Positions 23,736 to 38,815 of a stretch of 64,000 nucleotides of DNA are shown piece after piece (the stretch's first letter is position 1; each line of letters opens with the position of its first letter). This DNA comes from Membranipora membranacea. Taxonomy: Eukaryota; Bryozoa; Gymnolaemata; Cheilostomatida; Membraniporidae. Below the pieces are notes generated by a model. That model made no database searches, was not told the DNA's origin, and worked only from the letters and a program-made list of their open reading frames with translations. The stretch lies in NCBI GenBank assembly GCA_914767715.1, contig OU612065.1, forward strand, positions 36,024,001 to 36,088,000. Reading direction: 5' to 3'. The translations under genes were made by a program, and so were the position numbers.

Positions 23736-24985
23736 AATTATGGTGATTAATTTTAGCAGTTTTATGCGTGGATGCAGGAATAACTTAACAAGGGCATGCA
23801 ACTCTTGTTTTTAGTTGCATGTTTATAGTCTTATTCCTAGACATTTTAACGCTGTTTCTCTAGATGACAACAGAATCATACTTCTCCTTCTTCATTATAT
23901 CTTTCATCTATTATAGAACATATATTTCTCTTCCATAACATTGTTAGTATGCAACTTACCTTTTTGATTTTATTTGAGGAGGGACTGGTTGGTTTGGCTG
24001 CCAGGGTTCAACCCAGCTGCCGGGTTTGATGGCTCATACAAGCATCTTTTAACGGCATTGGACTTTTTGCGGAGAATTTGTAGCATGCTATGAACTCTGT
24101 GGCAACAATCATCTTGACGCGACATCACGCTTAACTCCATTGTTTAACATTCTGTCGGACTAAACGCCGCACTCACAGCGCAGGATTAAAAGCGCAAGTT
24201 ATAAGCTGGCAGCAAGTAGCGGGCTCTGGTAAGTTACTCTTTGGTTTGATTGTGACAGTACCAGCAGTGATCTTAGCACTAGACTGGACTGTAGGCCAAG
24301 GGAAGTACAATGTGACACTCGTGTGTGATCCATCGTACAGCCACAGATATTCTGATTTTATGAAATCTATACCTGTTTAGTTAGCAAAATCTGATGTCCG
24401 CGGCTGGATTTTGGTAATTATGTGCACAACGACACACTTAACCTAACTAGTGAACACCAGCCATTATCAGGATTACCGCCTAAAAGTCATAATTTGTGTT
24501 GTCAATAACAATAGCCTATAATGGCTGCTGCAATTTTCCAATTTCGCTAGCTTTCCTACTGGTTATCATTTCTGGAGTATTGCCCAAAAGTGATAACAAT
24601 GCAGCACCGGTCTAGCATCTTTTCCGGCATCCTCTTCTTGGCATGGGGAACAAACCTCTGATAGTACCAGCGATCCCCTACGCTAAGCTTCTCAAGGTTC
24701 GCTGCTGCCAAATTAAAATGTGGATTGACACAAAACGCAGGATTTTCCTGAATTTATCTTCTCAAAAATTGCACTTTTCGTCTTCTTTTTAGTCGCAATA
24801 CACAAGCTTGCATATGCTGCCGTTCAGGAATATTTGGGGGGGGGTGAAGAAGGGGGGACGAAGAAGGGGGGGGGGGTGCTGAGCTGACCCCCAAAAATTC
24901 ACTTCACGCAGCTCAATTTGATGGTAGAGCGAAGAATATAACATGTTGTTTGTTTTTAGGTTGTAAAAGTGGAAAATAATCAAAA

Positions 24986-25103
24986 GTCTACAGCACCCAG
25001 TATTCCCAGGCGGTCACCCATCCAAGTACTAACTGGGCTCGACGTTGCTTAGCTTCAGTGATCGGACGAGAACTGGCGTTTTCAACGTGATATGGCCGTA
25101 GAC
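24986..25103 (-). rRNA. 5S ribosomal RNA, copy 15
   Basis: Consensus sequence; short G-tract in the neighbouring spacer. Confidence 0.98.
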
Positions 25104-26356
25104 AATTATGGTGATTAATTTTAGCAGTTTTATGCGTGGATGCAGGAATAACTTAACAAGGGCATGCAACTCTTGTTTTTAGTTGCATGTTTATAGTCTT
25201 ATTCCTAGACATTTTAACGTGTTTCTCTAGATGACAACAGAATCATACTTCTCCTTCTTCATTATATCTTTCATCTATTATAGAACATATATTTCTCTTC
25301 CATAACATTGTTAGTATGCAACTTACCTTTTTGATTTTATTTGAGGAGGGACTGGTTGGTTTGGCTGCCAGGGTTCAACCCAGCTGCCGGGTTTGATGGC
25401 TCATACAAGCATCTTTTAACGGCATTGGACTTTTTGCGGAGAATTTGTAGCATGCTATGAACTCTGTGGCAACAATCATCTTGACGCGACATCACGCTTA
25501 ACTCCATTGTTTAACATTCTGTCGGACTAAACGCCGCACTCACAGCGCAGGATTAAAAGCGCAAGTTATAAGCTGGCAGCAAGTAGCGGGCTCTGGTAAG
25601 TTACTCTTTGGTTTGATTGTGACAGTACCAGCAGTGATCTTAGCACTAGACTGGACTGTAGGCCAAGGGAATTACAATGTGACACTCGTGTGTGATCCAT
25701 CGTACAGCCACAGATATTCTGATTTTATGAAATCTATACCTGTTTAGTTAGCAAAATCTGATGTCCGCGGCTGGATTTTGGTAATTATGTGCACAACGAC
25801 ACACTTAACCTAACTAGTGAACACCAGCCATTATCAGGATTACCGCCTAAAAGTCATAATTTGTGTTGTCAATAACAATAGCCTATAATGGCTGCTGCAA
25901 TTTTCCAATTTCGCTAGCTTTCCTACTGGTTATCATTTCTGGAGTATTGCCCAAAAGTGATAACAATGCAGCACCGGTCTAGCATCTTTTCCGGCATCCT
26001 CTTCTTGGCATGGGGGACAAACCTCTGATAGTACCAGCGATCCCCTACGCTAAGCTTCTCAAGGTTCGCTGCTGCCAAATTAAAATGTAGATTGACACAA
26101 AACGCAGGATTTTCCTGAATTTATCTTCTCAAAAATTGCACTTTTCGTCTTCTTTTTAGTCGCAATACACAAGCTTGCATATGCTGCCGTTTAGGAATAT
26201 TTGGGGGGGAGAGGGTGAAGAAGGGGGGACGAAGAAGGGGGGGGGGGTGCTGAGCTGACCCCCAAAAATTCACTTCACGCAGCTCAATTTGATGGTAGAG
26301 CGAAGAATATAACATGTTGTTTGTTTTTAGGTTGTAAAAGTGGAAAATAATCAAAA

Positions 26357-26474
26357 GTCTACAGCACCCAGTATTCCCAGGCGGTCACCCATCCAAGTAC
26401 TAACTGGGCTCGACGTTGCTTAGCTTCAGTGATCGGACGAGAACTGGCGTTTTCAACGTGATATGGCCGTAGAC
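26357..26474 (-). rRNA. 5S ribosomal RNA, copy 16
   Basis: Consensus sequence; 1371 bp from copy 15. Confidence 0.98.
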
Positions 26475-27730
26475 AATTATGGTGATTAATTTTAGCAGTT
26501 TTATGCGTGGATGCAGGAATAACTTAACAAGGGCATGCAACTCTTGTTTTTAGTTGCATGTTTATAGTCTTATTCCTAGACATTTTAACGTGTTTCTCTA
26601 GATGACAACAGAATCATACTTCTCCTTCTTCATTATATCTTTCATCTATTATAGAACATATATTTCTCTTCCATAACATTGTTAGTATGCAACTTACCTT
26701 TTTGATTTTATTTGAGGAGGGACTGGTTGGTTTGGCTGCCAGGGTTCAACCCAGCTGCCGGGTTTGATGGCTCATACAAGCATCTTTTAACGGCATTGGA
26801 CTTTTTGCGGAGAATTTGTAGCATGCTATGAACTCTGTGGCAACAATCATCTTGACGCGACATCACGCTTAACTCCATTGTTTAACATTCTGTCGGACTA
26901 AACGCCGCACTCACAGCGCAGGATTAAAAGCGCAAGTTATAAGCTGGCAGCAAGTAGCGGGCTCTGGTAAGTTACTCTTTGGTTTGATTGTGACAGTACC
27001 AGCAGTGATCTTAGCACTAGACTGGACTGTAGGCCAAGGGAATTACAATGTGACACTCGTGTGTGATCCATCGTACAGCCACAGATATTCTGATTTTATG
27101 AAATCTATACCTGTTTAGTTAGCAAAATCTGATGTCCGCGGCTGGATTTTGGTAATTATGTGCACAACGACACACTTAACCTAACTAGTGAACACCAGCC
27201 ATTATCAGGATTACCGCCTAAAAGTCATAATTTGTGTTGTCAATAACAATAGCCTATAATGGCTGCTGCAATTTTCCAATTTCGCTAGCTTTCCTACTGG
27301 TTATCATTTCTGGAGTATTGCCCAAAAGTGATAACAATGCAGCACCGGTCTAGCATCTTTTCCGGCATCCTCTTCTTGGCATGGGGGACAAACCTCTGAT
27401 AGTACCAGCGATCCCCTACGCTAAGCTTCTCAAGGTTCGCTGCTGCCAAATTAAAATGTGGATTGACACAAAACGCAGGATTTTCCTGAATTTATCTTCT
27501 CAAAAATTGCACTTTTCGTCTTCTTTTTAGTCGCAATACACAAGCTTGCATATGCTGCCGTTTAGGAATATTTGGGGGGGAGGGGGTGAAGAAGGGGGGA
27601 CGAAGAAGGGGGGGGGGGGGGTGCTGAGCTGACCCCCAAAAATTCACTTCACGCAGCTCAATTTGATGGTAGAGCGAAGAATATAACATGTTGTTTGTTT
27701 TTAGGTTGTAAAAGTGGAAAATAATCAAAA

Positions 27731-27848
27731 GTCTACAGCACCCAGTATTCCCAGGCGGTCACCCATCCAAGTACTAACTGGGCTCGACGTTGCTTAGCTT
27801 CAGTGATCGGACGAGAACTGGCGTTTTCAACGTGATATGGCCGTAGAC
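27731..27848 (-). rRNA. 5S ribosomal RNA, copy 17
   Basis: Consensus sequence; 1374 bp from copy 16, with one of the longest G-runs of the block. Confidence 0.98.
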
Positions 27849-29101
27849 AATTATGGTGATTAATTTTAGCAGTTTTATGCGTGGATGCAGGAATAACTTA
27901 ACAAGGGCATGCAACTCTTGTTTTTAGTTGCATGTTTATAGTCTTATTCCTAGACATTTTAACGTGTTTCTCTAGATGACAACAGAATCATACTTCTCCT
28001 TCTTCATTATATCTTTCATCTATTATAGAACATATATTTCTCTTCCATAACATTGTTAGTATGCAACTTACCTTTTTGATTTTATTTGAGGAGGGACTGG
28101 TTGGTTTGGCTGCCAGGGTTCAACCCAGCTGCCGGGTTTGATGGCTCATACAAGCATCTTTTAACGGCATTGGACTTTTTGCGGAGAATTTGTAGCATGC
28201 TATGAACTCTGTGGCAACAATCATCTTGACGCGACATCACGCTTAACTCCATTGTTTAACATTCTGTCGGACTAAACGCCGCACTCACAGCGCAGGATTA
28301 AAAGCGCAAGTTATAAGCTGGCAGCAAGTAGCGGGCTCTGGTAAGTTACTCTTTGGTTTGATTGTGACAGTACCAGCAGTGATCTTAGCACTAGACTGGA
28401 CTGTAGGCCAAGGGAATTACAATGTGACACTCGTGTGTGATCCATCGTACAGCCACAGATATTCTGATTTTATGAAATCTATACCTGTTTAGTTAGCAAA
28501 ATCTGATGTCCGCGGCTGGATTTTGGTAATTATGTGCACAACGACACACTTAACCTAACTAGTGAACACCAGCCATTATCAGGATTACCGCCTAAAAGTC
28601 ATAATTTGTGTTGTCAATAACAATAGCCTATAATGGCTGCTGCAATTTTCCAATTTCGCTAGCTTTCCTACTGGTTATCATTTCTGGAGTATTGCCCAAA
28701 AGTGATAACAATGCAGCACCGGTCTAGCATCTTTTCCGGCATCCTCTTCTTGGCATGGGGGACAAACCTCTGATAGTACCAGCGATCCCCTACGCTAAGC
28801 TTCTCAAGGTTCGCTGCTGCCAAATTAAAATGTGGATTGACACAAAACGCAGGATTTTCCTGAATTTATCTTCTCAAAAATTGCACTTTTCGTCTTCTTT
28901 TTAGTCGCAATACACAAGCTTGCATATGCTGCCGTTTAGGAATATTTGGGGGGGGGGGGGTGAAGAAGGGGGGACGAAGAAGGGGGGGGGGGTGCTGAGC
29001 TGACCCCCAAAAATTCACTTCACGCAGCTCAATTTGATGGTAGAGCGAAGAATATAACATGTTGTTTGTTTTTAGGTTGTAAAAGTGGAAAATAATCAAA
29101 A

Positions 29102-29219
29102 GTCTACAGCACCCAGTATTCCCAGGCGGTCACCCATCCAAGTACTAACTGGGCTCGACGTTGCTTAGCTTCAGTGATCGGACGAGAACTGGCGTTTTCA
29201 ACGTGATATGGCCGTAGAC
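29102..29219 (-). rRNA. 5S ribosomal RNA, copy 18
   Basis: Consensus sequence. The spacer to its right is the first with the 'ttggccgcc' variant. Confidence 0.98.
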
Positions 29220-30471
29220 AATTATGGTGATTAATTTTAGCAGTTTTATGCGTGGATGCAGGAATAACTTAACAAGGGCATGCAACTCTTGTTTTTAGTT
29301 GCATGTTTATAGTCTTATTCCTAGACATTTTAACGTGTTTCTCTAGATGACAACAGAATCATACTTCTCCTTCTTCATTATATCTTTCATCTATTATAGA
29401 ACATATATTTCTCTTCCATAACATTGTTAGTATGCAACTTACCTTTTTGATTTTATTTGAGGAGGGACTGGTTGGTTTGGCCGCCAGGGTTCAACCCAGC
29501 TGCCGGGTTTGATGGCTCATACAAGCATCTTTTAACGGCATTGGACTTTTTGCGGAGAATTTGTAGCATGCTATGAACTCTGTGGCAACAATCATCTTGA
29601 CGCGACATCACGCTTAACTCCATTGTTTAACATTCTGTCGGACTAAACGCCGCACTCACAGCGCAGGATTAAAAGCGCAAGTTATAAGCTGGCAGCAAGT
29701 AGCGGGCTCTGGTAAGTTACTCTTTGGTTTGATTGTGACAGTACCAGCAGTGATCTTAGCACTAGACTGGACTGTAGGCCAAGGGAATTACAATGTGACA
29801 CTCGTGTGTGATCCATCGTACAGCCACAGATATTCTGATTTTATGAAATCTATACCTGTTTAGTTAGCAAAATCTGATGTCCGCGGCTGGATTTTGGTAA
29901 TTATGTGCACAACGACACACTTAACCTAACTAGTGAACACCAGCCATTATCAGGATTACCGCCTAAAAGTCATAATTTGTGTTGTCAATAACAATAGCCT
30001 ATAATGGCTGCTGCAATTTTCCAATTTCGCTAGCTTTCCTACTGGTTATCATTTCTGGAGTATTGCCCAAAAGTGATAACAATGCAGCACCGGTCTAGCA
30101 TCTTTTCCGGCATCCTCTTCTTGGCATGGGGGACAAACCTCTGATAGTACCAGCGATCCCCTACGCTAAGCTTCTCAAGGTTCGCTGCTGCCAAATTAAA
30201 ATGTGGATTGACACAAAACGCAGGATTTTCCTGAATTTATCTTCTCAAAAATTGCACTTTTCGTCTTCTTTTTAGTCGCAATACACAAGCATGCATATGC
30301 TGCCGTTTAGGAATATTTGGGGGGGAGGGGGTGAAGAAGGGGGGACGAAGAAGGGGGGGGGGTGCTGAGCTGACCCCCAAAAATCCACTTCACGCAGCTC
30401 AATTTGATGGTAGAGCGAAGAATATAACATGTCGTTTGTTTTTAGGTTGTAAAAGTGGAAAATAATCAAAA

Positions 30472-30589
30472 GTCTACAGCACCCAGTATTCCCAGGCGGT
30501 CACCCATCCAAGTACTAACTGGGCTCGACGTTGCTTAGCTTCAGTGATCGGACGAGAACTGGCGTTTTCAACGTGATATGGCCGTAGAC
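30472..30589 (-). rRNA. 5S ribosomal RNA, copy 19
   Basis: Consensus gene. Its spacer has several private changes ('agcatgcatatg', 'aaatccactt', 'catgtcgtttg') and is the first with the 'cttactcc...aacttg' variant. Confidence 0.98.
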
Positions 30590-31843
30590 AATTATGGTGA
30601 TTAATTTTAGCAGTTTTATGCGTGGATGCAGGAATAACTTAACAAGGGCATGCAACTCTTGTTTTTAGTTGCATGTTTATAGTCTTACTCCTAGACATTT
30701 TAACTTGTTTCTCTAGATGACAACAGAATCATACTTCTCCTTCTTCATTATATCTTTCATCTATTATAGAACATATATTTCTCTTCCATAACATTGTTAG
30801 TATGCAACTTACCTTTTTGATTTTATTTGAGGAGGGACTGGTTGGTTTGGCCGCCAGGGTTCAACCCAGCTGCCGGGTTTGATGGCTCATACAAGCATCT
30901 TTTAACGGCATTGGACTTTTTGCGGAGAATTTGTAGCATGCTATGAACTCTGTGGCAACAATCATCTTGACACGACATCACGCTTAACTCCATTGTTTAA
31001 CATTCTGTCGGACTAAACGCCGCACTCACAGCGCAGGATTAAAAGCGCAAGTTATAAGCTGGCAGCAAGTAGCGGGCTCTGGTAAGTTACTCTTTGGTTT
31101 GATTGTGACAGTACCAGCAGTGATCTTAGCACTAGACTGGACTGTAGGCCAAGGGAATTACAATGTGACACTCGTGTGTGATCCATCGTACAGCCACAGA
31201 TATTCTGATTTTATGAAATCTATACCTGTTTAGTTAGCAAAATCTGATGTCCGCGGCTGGATTTTGGTAATTATGTGCACAACGACACACTTAACCTAAC
31301 TAGTGAACACCAGCCATTATCAGGATTACCGCCTAAAAGTCATAATTTGTGTTGTCAATAACAATAGCCTATAATGGCTGCTGCAATTTTCCAATTTCGC
31401 TAGCTTTCCTACTGGTTATCATTTCTGGAGTATTGCCCAAAAGTGATAACAATGCAGCACCGGTCTAGCATCTTTTCCGGCATCCTCTTCTTGGCATGGG
31501 GGACAAACCTCTGATAGTACCAGCGATCCCCTACGCTAAGCTTCTCAAGGTTCGCTGCTGCCAAATTAAAATGTGGATTGACACAAAACGCAGGATTTTC
31601 CTGAATTTATCTTCTCAAAAATTGCACTTTTCGTCTTCTTTTTAGTCGCAATACACAAGCTTGCATATGCTGCCGTTTAGGAATATTTGGGGGGGGAGGG
31701 GGTGAAGAAGGGGGGACGAAGAAGGGGGGGGGGGTGCTGAGCTGACCCCCAAAAATTCACTTCACGCAGCTCAATTTGATGGTAGAGCGAAGAATATAAC
31801 ATGTTGTTTGTTTTTAGGTTGTAAAAGTGGAAAATAATCAAAA

Positions 31844-31961
31844 GTCTACAGCACCCAGTATTCCCAGGCGGTCACCCATCCAAGTACTAACTGGGCTCGA
31901 CGTTGCTTAGCTTCAGTGATCGGACGAGAACTGGCGTTTTCAACGTGATATGGCCGTAGAC
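31844..31961 (-). rRNA. 5S ribosomal RNA, copy 20
   Basis: Consensus sequence; 1372 bp from copy 19. Confidence 0.98.
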
Positions 31962-33214
31962 AATTATGGTGATTAATTTTAGCAGTTTTATGCGTGGATG
32001 CAGGAATAACTTAACAAGGGCATGCAACTCTTGTTTTTAGTTGCATGTTTATAGTCTTACTCCTAGACATTTTAACTTGTTTCTCTAGATGACAACAGAA
32101 TCATACTTCTCCTTCTTCATTATATCTTTCATCTATTATAGAACATATATTTCTCTTCCATAACATTGTTAGTATGCAACTTACCTTTTTGATTTTATTT
32201 GAGGAGGGACTGGTTGGTTTGGCCGCCAGGGTTCAACCCAGCTGCCGGGTTTGATGGCTCATACAAGCATCTTTTAACGGCATTGGACTTTTTGCGGAGA
32301 ATTTGTAGCATGCTATGAACTCTGTGGCAACAATCATCTTGACGCGACATCACGCTTAACTCCATTGTTTAACATTCTGTCGGACTAAACGCCGCACTCA
32401 CAGCGCAGGATTAAAAGCGCAAGTTATAAGCTGGCAGCAAGTAGCGGGCTCTGGTAAGTTACTCTTTGGTTTGATTGTGACAGTACCAGCAGTGATCTTA
32501 GCACTAGACTGGACTGTAGGCCAAGGGAATTACAATGTGACACTCGTGTGTGATCCATCGTACAGCCACAGATATTCTGATTTTATGAAATCTATACCTG
32601 TTTAGTTAGCAAAATCTGATGTCCGCGGCTGGATTTTGGTAATTATGTGCACAACGACACACTTAACCTAACTAGTGAACACCAGCCATTATCAGGATTA
32701 CCGCCTAAAAGTCATAATTTGTGTTGTCAATAACAATAGCCTATAATGGCTGCTGCAATTTTCCAATTTCGCTAGCTTTCCTACTGGTTATCATTTCTGG
32801 AGTATTGCCCAAAAGTGATAACAATGCAGCACCGGTCTAGCATCTTTTCCGGCATCCTCTTCTTGGCATGGGGGACAAACCTCTGATAGTACCAGCGATC
32901 CCCTACGCTAAGCTTCTCAAGGTTCGCTGCTGCCAAATTAAAATGTGGATTGACACAAAACGCAGGATTTTCCTGAATTTATCTTCTCAAAAATTGCACT
33001 TTTCGTCTTCTTTTTAGTCGCAATACACAAGCTTGCATATGCTGCCGTTTAGGAATATTTGGGGGGGAGGGGGTGAAGAAGGGGGGACGAAGAAGGGGGG
33101 GGGGGTGCTGAGCTGACCCCCAAAAATTCACTTCACGCAGCTCAATTTGATGGTAGAGCGAAGAATATAACATGTTGTTTGTTTTTAGGTTGTAAAAGTG
33201 GAAAATAATCAAAA

Positions 33215-33332
33215 GTCTACAGCACCCAGTATTCCCAGGCGGTCACCCATCCAAGTACTAACTGGGCTCGACGTTGCTTAGCTTCAGTGATCGGACGAGA
33301 ACTGGCGTTTTCAACGTGATATGGCCGTAGAC
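33215..33332 (-). rRNA. 5S ribosomal RNA, copy 21
   Basis: Consensus sequence; 1371 bp from copy 20. Confidence 0.98.
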
Positions 33333-34586
33333 AATTATGGTGATTAATTTTAGCAGTTTTATGCGTGGATGCAGGAATAACTTAACAAGGGCATGCAACT
33401 CTTGTTTTTAGTTGCATGTTTATAGTCTTACTCCTAGACATTTTAACTTGTTTCTCTAGATGACAACAGAATCATACTTCTCCTTCTTCATTATATCTTT
33501 CATCTATTATAGAACATATATTTCTCTTCCATAACATTGTTAGTATGCAACTTACCTTTTTGATTTTATTTGAGGAGGGACTGGTTGGTTTGGCCGCCAG
33601 GGTTCAACCCAGCTGCCGGGTTTGATGGCTCATACAAGCATCTTTTAACGGCATTGGACTTTTTGCGGAGAATTTGTAGCATGCTATGAACTCTGTGGCA
33701 ACAATCATCTTGACGCGACATCACGCTTAACTCCATTGTTTAACATTCTGTCGGACTAAACGCCGCACTCACAGCGCAGGATTAAAAGCGCAAGTTATAA
33801 GCTGGCAGCAAGTAGCGGGCTCTGGTAAGTTACTCTTTGGTTTGATTGTGACAGTACCAGCAGTGATCTTAGCACTAGACTGGACTGTAGGCCAAGGGAA
33901 TTACAATGTGACACTCGTGTGTGATCCATCGTACAGCCACAGATATTCTGATTTTATGAAATCTATACCTGTTTAGTTAGCAAAATCTGATGTCCGCGGC
34001 TGGATTTTGGTAATTATGTGCACAACGACACACTTAACCTAACTAGTGAACACCAGCCATTATCAGGATTACCGCCTAAAAGTCATAATTTGTGTTGTCA
34101 ATAACAATAGCCTATAATGGCTGCTGCAATTTTCCAATTTCGCTAGCTTTCCTACTGGTTATCATTTCTGGAGTATTGCCCAAAAGTGATAACAATGCAG
34201 CACCGGTCTAGCATCTTTTCCGGCATCCTCTTCTTGGCATGGGGGACAAACCTCTGATAGTACCAGCGATCCCCTACGCTAAGCTTCTCAAGGTTCGCTG
34301 CTGCCAAATTAAAATGTGGATTGACACAAAACGCAGGATTTTCCTGAATTTATCTTCTCAAAAATTGCACTTTTCGTCTTCTTTTTAGTCGCAATACACA
34401 AGCTTGCATATGCTGCCGTTTAGGAATATTTGGGGGGGAGGGGGTGAAGAAGGGGGGACGAAGAAGGGGGGGGGGGGTGCTGAGCTGACCCCCAAAAATT
34501 CACTTCACGCAGCTCAATTTGATGGTAGAGCGAAGAATATAACATGTTGTTTGTTTTTAGGTTGTAAAAGTGGAAAATAATCAAAA

Positions 34587-34704
34587 GTCTACAGCACCCA
34601 GTATTCCCAGGCGGTCACCCATCCAAGTACTAACTGGGCTCGACGTTGCTTAGCTTCAGTGATCGGACGAGAACTGGCGTTTTCAACGTGATATGGCCGT
34701 AGAC
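34587..34704 (-). rRNA. 5S ribosomal RNA, copy 22
   Basis: Consensus sequence; 1372 bp from copy 21. Confidence 0.98.
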
Positions 34705-35957
34705 AATTATGGTGATTAATTTTAGCAGTTTTATGCGTGGATGCAGGAATAACTTAACAAGGGCATGCAACTCTTGTTTTTAGTTGCATGTTTATAGTCT
34801 TACTCCTAGACATTTTAACTTGTTTCTCTAGATGACAACAGAATCATACTTCTCCTTCTTCATTATATCTTTCATCTATTATAGAACATATATTTCTCTT
34901 CCATAACATTGTTAGTATGCAACTTACCTTTTTGATTTTATTTGAGGAGGGACTGGTTGGTTTGGCCGCCAGGGTTCAACCCAGCTGCCGGGTTTGATGG
35001 CTCATACAAGCATCTTTTAACGGCATTGGACTTTTTGCGGAGAATTTGTAGCATGCTATGAACTCTGTGGCAACAATCATCTTGACGCGACATCACGCTT
35101 AACTCCATTGTTTAACATTCTGTCGGACTAAACGCCGCACTCACAGCGCAGGATTAAAAGCGCAAGTTATAAGCTGGCAGCAAGTAGCGGGCTCTGGTAA
35201 GTTACTCTTTGGTTTGATTGTGACAGTACCAGCAGTGATCTTAGCACTAGACTGGACTGTAGGCCAAGGGAATTACAATGTGACACTCGTGTGTGATCCA
35301 TCGTACAGCCACAGATATTCTGATTTTATGAAATCTATACCTGTTTAGTTAGCAAAATCTGATGTCCGCGGCTGGATTTTGGTAATTATGTGCACAACGA
35401 CACACTTAACCTAACTAGTGAACACCAGCCATTATCAGGATTACCGCCTAAAAGTCATAATTTGTGTTGTCAATAACAATAGCCTATAATGGCTGCTGCA
35501 ATTTTCCAATTTCGCTAGCTTTCCTACTGGTTATCATTTCTGGAGTATTGCCCAAAAGTGATAACAATGCAGCACCGGTCTAGCATCTTTTCCGGCATCC
35601 TCTTCTTGGCATGGGGGACAAACCTCTGATAGTACCAGCGATCCCCTACGCTAAGCTTCTCAAGGTTCGCTGCTGCCAAATTAAAATGTGGATTGACACA
35701 AAACGCAGGATTTTCCTGAATTTATCTTCTCAAAAATTGCACTTTTCGTCTTCTTTTTAGTCGCAATACACAAGCTTGCATATGCTGCCGTTTAGGAATA
35801 TTTGGGGGGGAGGGGGTGAAGAAGGGGGGACGAAGAAGGGGGGGGGGGTGCTGAGCTGACCCCCAAAAATTCACTTCACGCAGCTCAATTTGATGGTAGA
35901 GCGAAGAATATAACATGTTGTTTGTTTTTAGGTTGTAAAAGTGGAAAATAATCAAAA

Positions 35958-36075
35958 GTCTACAGCACCCAGTATTCCCAGGCGGTCACCCATCCAAGTA
36001 CTAACTGGGCTCGACGTTGCTTAGCTTCAGTGATCGGACGAGAACTGGCGTTTTCAACGTGATATGGCCGTAGAC
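35958..36075 (-). rRNA. 5S ribosomal RNA, copy 23
   Basis: Consensus sequence; 1371 bp from copy 22. Confidence 0.98.
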
Positions 36076-37327
36076 AATTATGGTGATTAATTTTAGCAGT
36101 TTTATGCGTGGATGCAGGAATAACTTAACAAGGGCATGCAACTCTTGTTTTTAGTTGCATGTTTATAGTCTTACTCCTAGACATTTTAACTTGTTTCTCT
36201 AGATGACAACAGAATCATACTTCTCCTTCTTCATTATATCTTTCATCTATTATAGAACATATATTTCTCTTCCATAACATTGTTAGTATGCAACTTACCT
36301 TTTTGATTTTATTTGAGGAGGGACTGGTTGGTTTGGCCGCCAGGGTTCAACCCAGCTGCCGGGTTTGATGGCTCATACAAGCATCTTTTAACGGCATTGG
36401 ACTTTTTGCGGAGAATTTGTAGCATGCTATGAACTCTGTGGCAACAATCATCTTGACGCGACATCACGCTTAACTCCATTGTTTAACATTCTGTCGGACT
36501 AAACGCCGCACTCACAGCGCAGGATTAAAAGCGCAAGTTATAAGCTGGCAGCAAGTAGCGGGCTCTGGTAAGTTACTCTTTGGTTTGATTGTGACAGTAC
36601 CAGCAGTGATCTTAGCACTAGACTGGACTGTAGGCCAAGGGAATTACAATGTGACACTCGTGTGTGATCCATCGTACAGCCACAGATATTCTGATTTTAT
36701 GAAATCTATACCTGTTTAGTTAGCAAAATCTGATGTCCGCGGCTGGATTTTGGTAATTATGTGCACAACGACACACTTAACCTAACTAGTGAACACCAGC
36801 CATTATCAGGATTACCGCCTAAAAGTCATAATTTGTGTTGTCAATAACAATAGCCTATAATGGCTGCTGCAATTTTCCAATTTCGCTAGCTTTCCTACTG
36901 GTTATCATTTCTGGAGTATTGCCCAAAAGTGATAACAATGCAGCACCGGTCTAGCATCTTTTCCGGCATCCTCTTCTTGGCATGGGGGACAAACCTCTGA
37001 TAGTACCAGCGATCCCCTACGCTAAGCTTCTCAAGGTTCGCTGCTGCCAAATTAAAATGTGGATTGACACAAAACGCAGGATTTTCCTGAATTTATCTTC
37101 TCAAAAATTGCACTTTTCGTCTTCTTTTTAGTCGCAATACACAAGCTTGCATATGCTGCCGTTTAGGAATATTTGGGGGGGAGGGGGTGAAGAAGGGGGG
37201 ACGAAGAAGGGGGGGGGGTGCTGAGCTGACCCCCAAAAATTCACTTCACGCAGCTCAATTTGATGGTAGAGCGAAGAATATAACATGTTGTTTGTTTTTA
37301 GGTTGTAAAAGTGGAAAATAATCAAAA

Positions 37328-37445
37328 GTCTACAGCACCCAGTATTCCCAGGCGGTCACCCATCCAAGTACTAACTGGGCTCGACGTTGCTTAGCTTCAG
37401 TGATCGGACGAGAACTGGCGTTTTCAACGTGATATGGCCGTAGAC
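37328..37445 (-). rRNA. 5S ribosomal RNA, copy 24
   Basis: Consensus sequence; 1370 bp from copy 23. Confidence 0.98.
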
Positions 37446-38697
37446 AATTATGGTGATTAATTTTAGCAGTTTTATGCGTGGATGCAGGAATAACTTAACA
37501 AGGGCATGCAACTCTTGTTTTTAGTTGCATGTTTATAGTCTTACTCCTAGACATTTTAACTTGTTTCTCTAGATGACAACAGAATCATACTTCTCCTTCT
37601 TCATTATATCTTTCATCTATTATAGAACATATATTTCTCTTCCATAACATTGTTAGTATGCAACTTACCTTTTTGATTTTATTTGAGGAGGGACTGGTTG
37701 GTTTGGCCGCCAGGGTTCAACCCAGCTGCCGGGTTTGATGGCTCATACAAGCATCTTTTAACGGCATTGGACTTTTTGCGGAGAATTTGTAGCATGCTAT
37801 GAACTCTGTGGCAACAATCATCTTGACGCGACATCACGCTTAACTCCATTGTTTAACATTCTGTCGGACTAAACGCCGCACTCACAGCGCAGGATTAAAA
37901 GCGCAAGTTATAAGCTGGCAGCAAGTAGCGGGCTCTGGTAAGTTACTCTTTGGTTTGATTGTGACAGTACCAGCAGTGATCTTAGCACTAGACTGGACTG
38001 TAGGCCAAGGGAATTACAATGTGACACTCGTGTGTGATCCATCGTACAGCCACAGATATTCTGATTTTATGAAATCTATACCTGTTTAGTTAGCAAAATC
38101 TGATGTCCGCGGCTGGATTTTGGTAATTATGTGCACAACGACACACTTAACCTAACTAGTGAACACCAGCCATTATCAGGATTACCGCCTAAAAGTCATA
38201 ATTTGTGTTGTCAATAACAATAGCCTATAATGGCTGCTGCAATTTTCCAATTTCGCTAGCTTTCCTACTGGTTATCATTTCTGGAGTATTGCCCAAAAGT
38301 GATAACAATGCAGCACCGGTCTAGCATCTTTTCCGGCATCCTCTTCTTGGCATGGGGGACAAACCTCTGATAGTACCAGCGATCCCCTACGCTAAGCTTC
38401 TCAAGGTTCGCTGCTGCCAAATTAAAATGTGGATTGACACAAAACGCAGGATTTTCCTGAATTTATCTTCTCAAAAATTGCACTTTTCGTCTTCTTTTTA
38501 GTCGCAATACACAAGCTTGCATATGCTGCCGTTTAGGAATATTTGGGGGGGAGGGGGTGAAGAAGGGGGGACGAAGAAGGGGGGGGGGTGCTGAGCTGAC
38601 CCCCAAAAATTCACTTCACGCAGCTCAATTTGATGGTAGAGCGAAGAATATAACATGTTGTTTGTTTTTAGGTTGTAAAAGTGGAAAATAATCAAAA

Positions 38698-38815
38698 GTC
38701 TACAGCACCCAGTATTCCCAGGCGGTCACCCATCCAAGTACTAACTGGGCTCGACGTTGCTTAGCTTCAGTGATCGGACGAGAACTGGCGTTTTCAACGT
38801 GATATGGCCGTAGAC
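38698..38815 (-). rRNA. 5S ribosomal RNA, copy 25
   Basis: Consensus sequence; 1370 bp from copy 24. Confidence 0.98.
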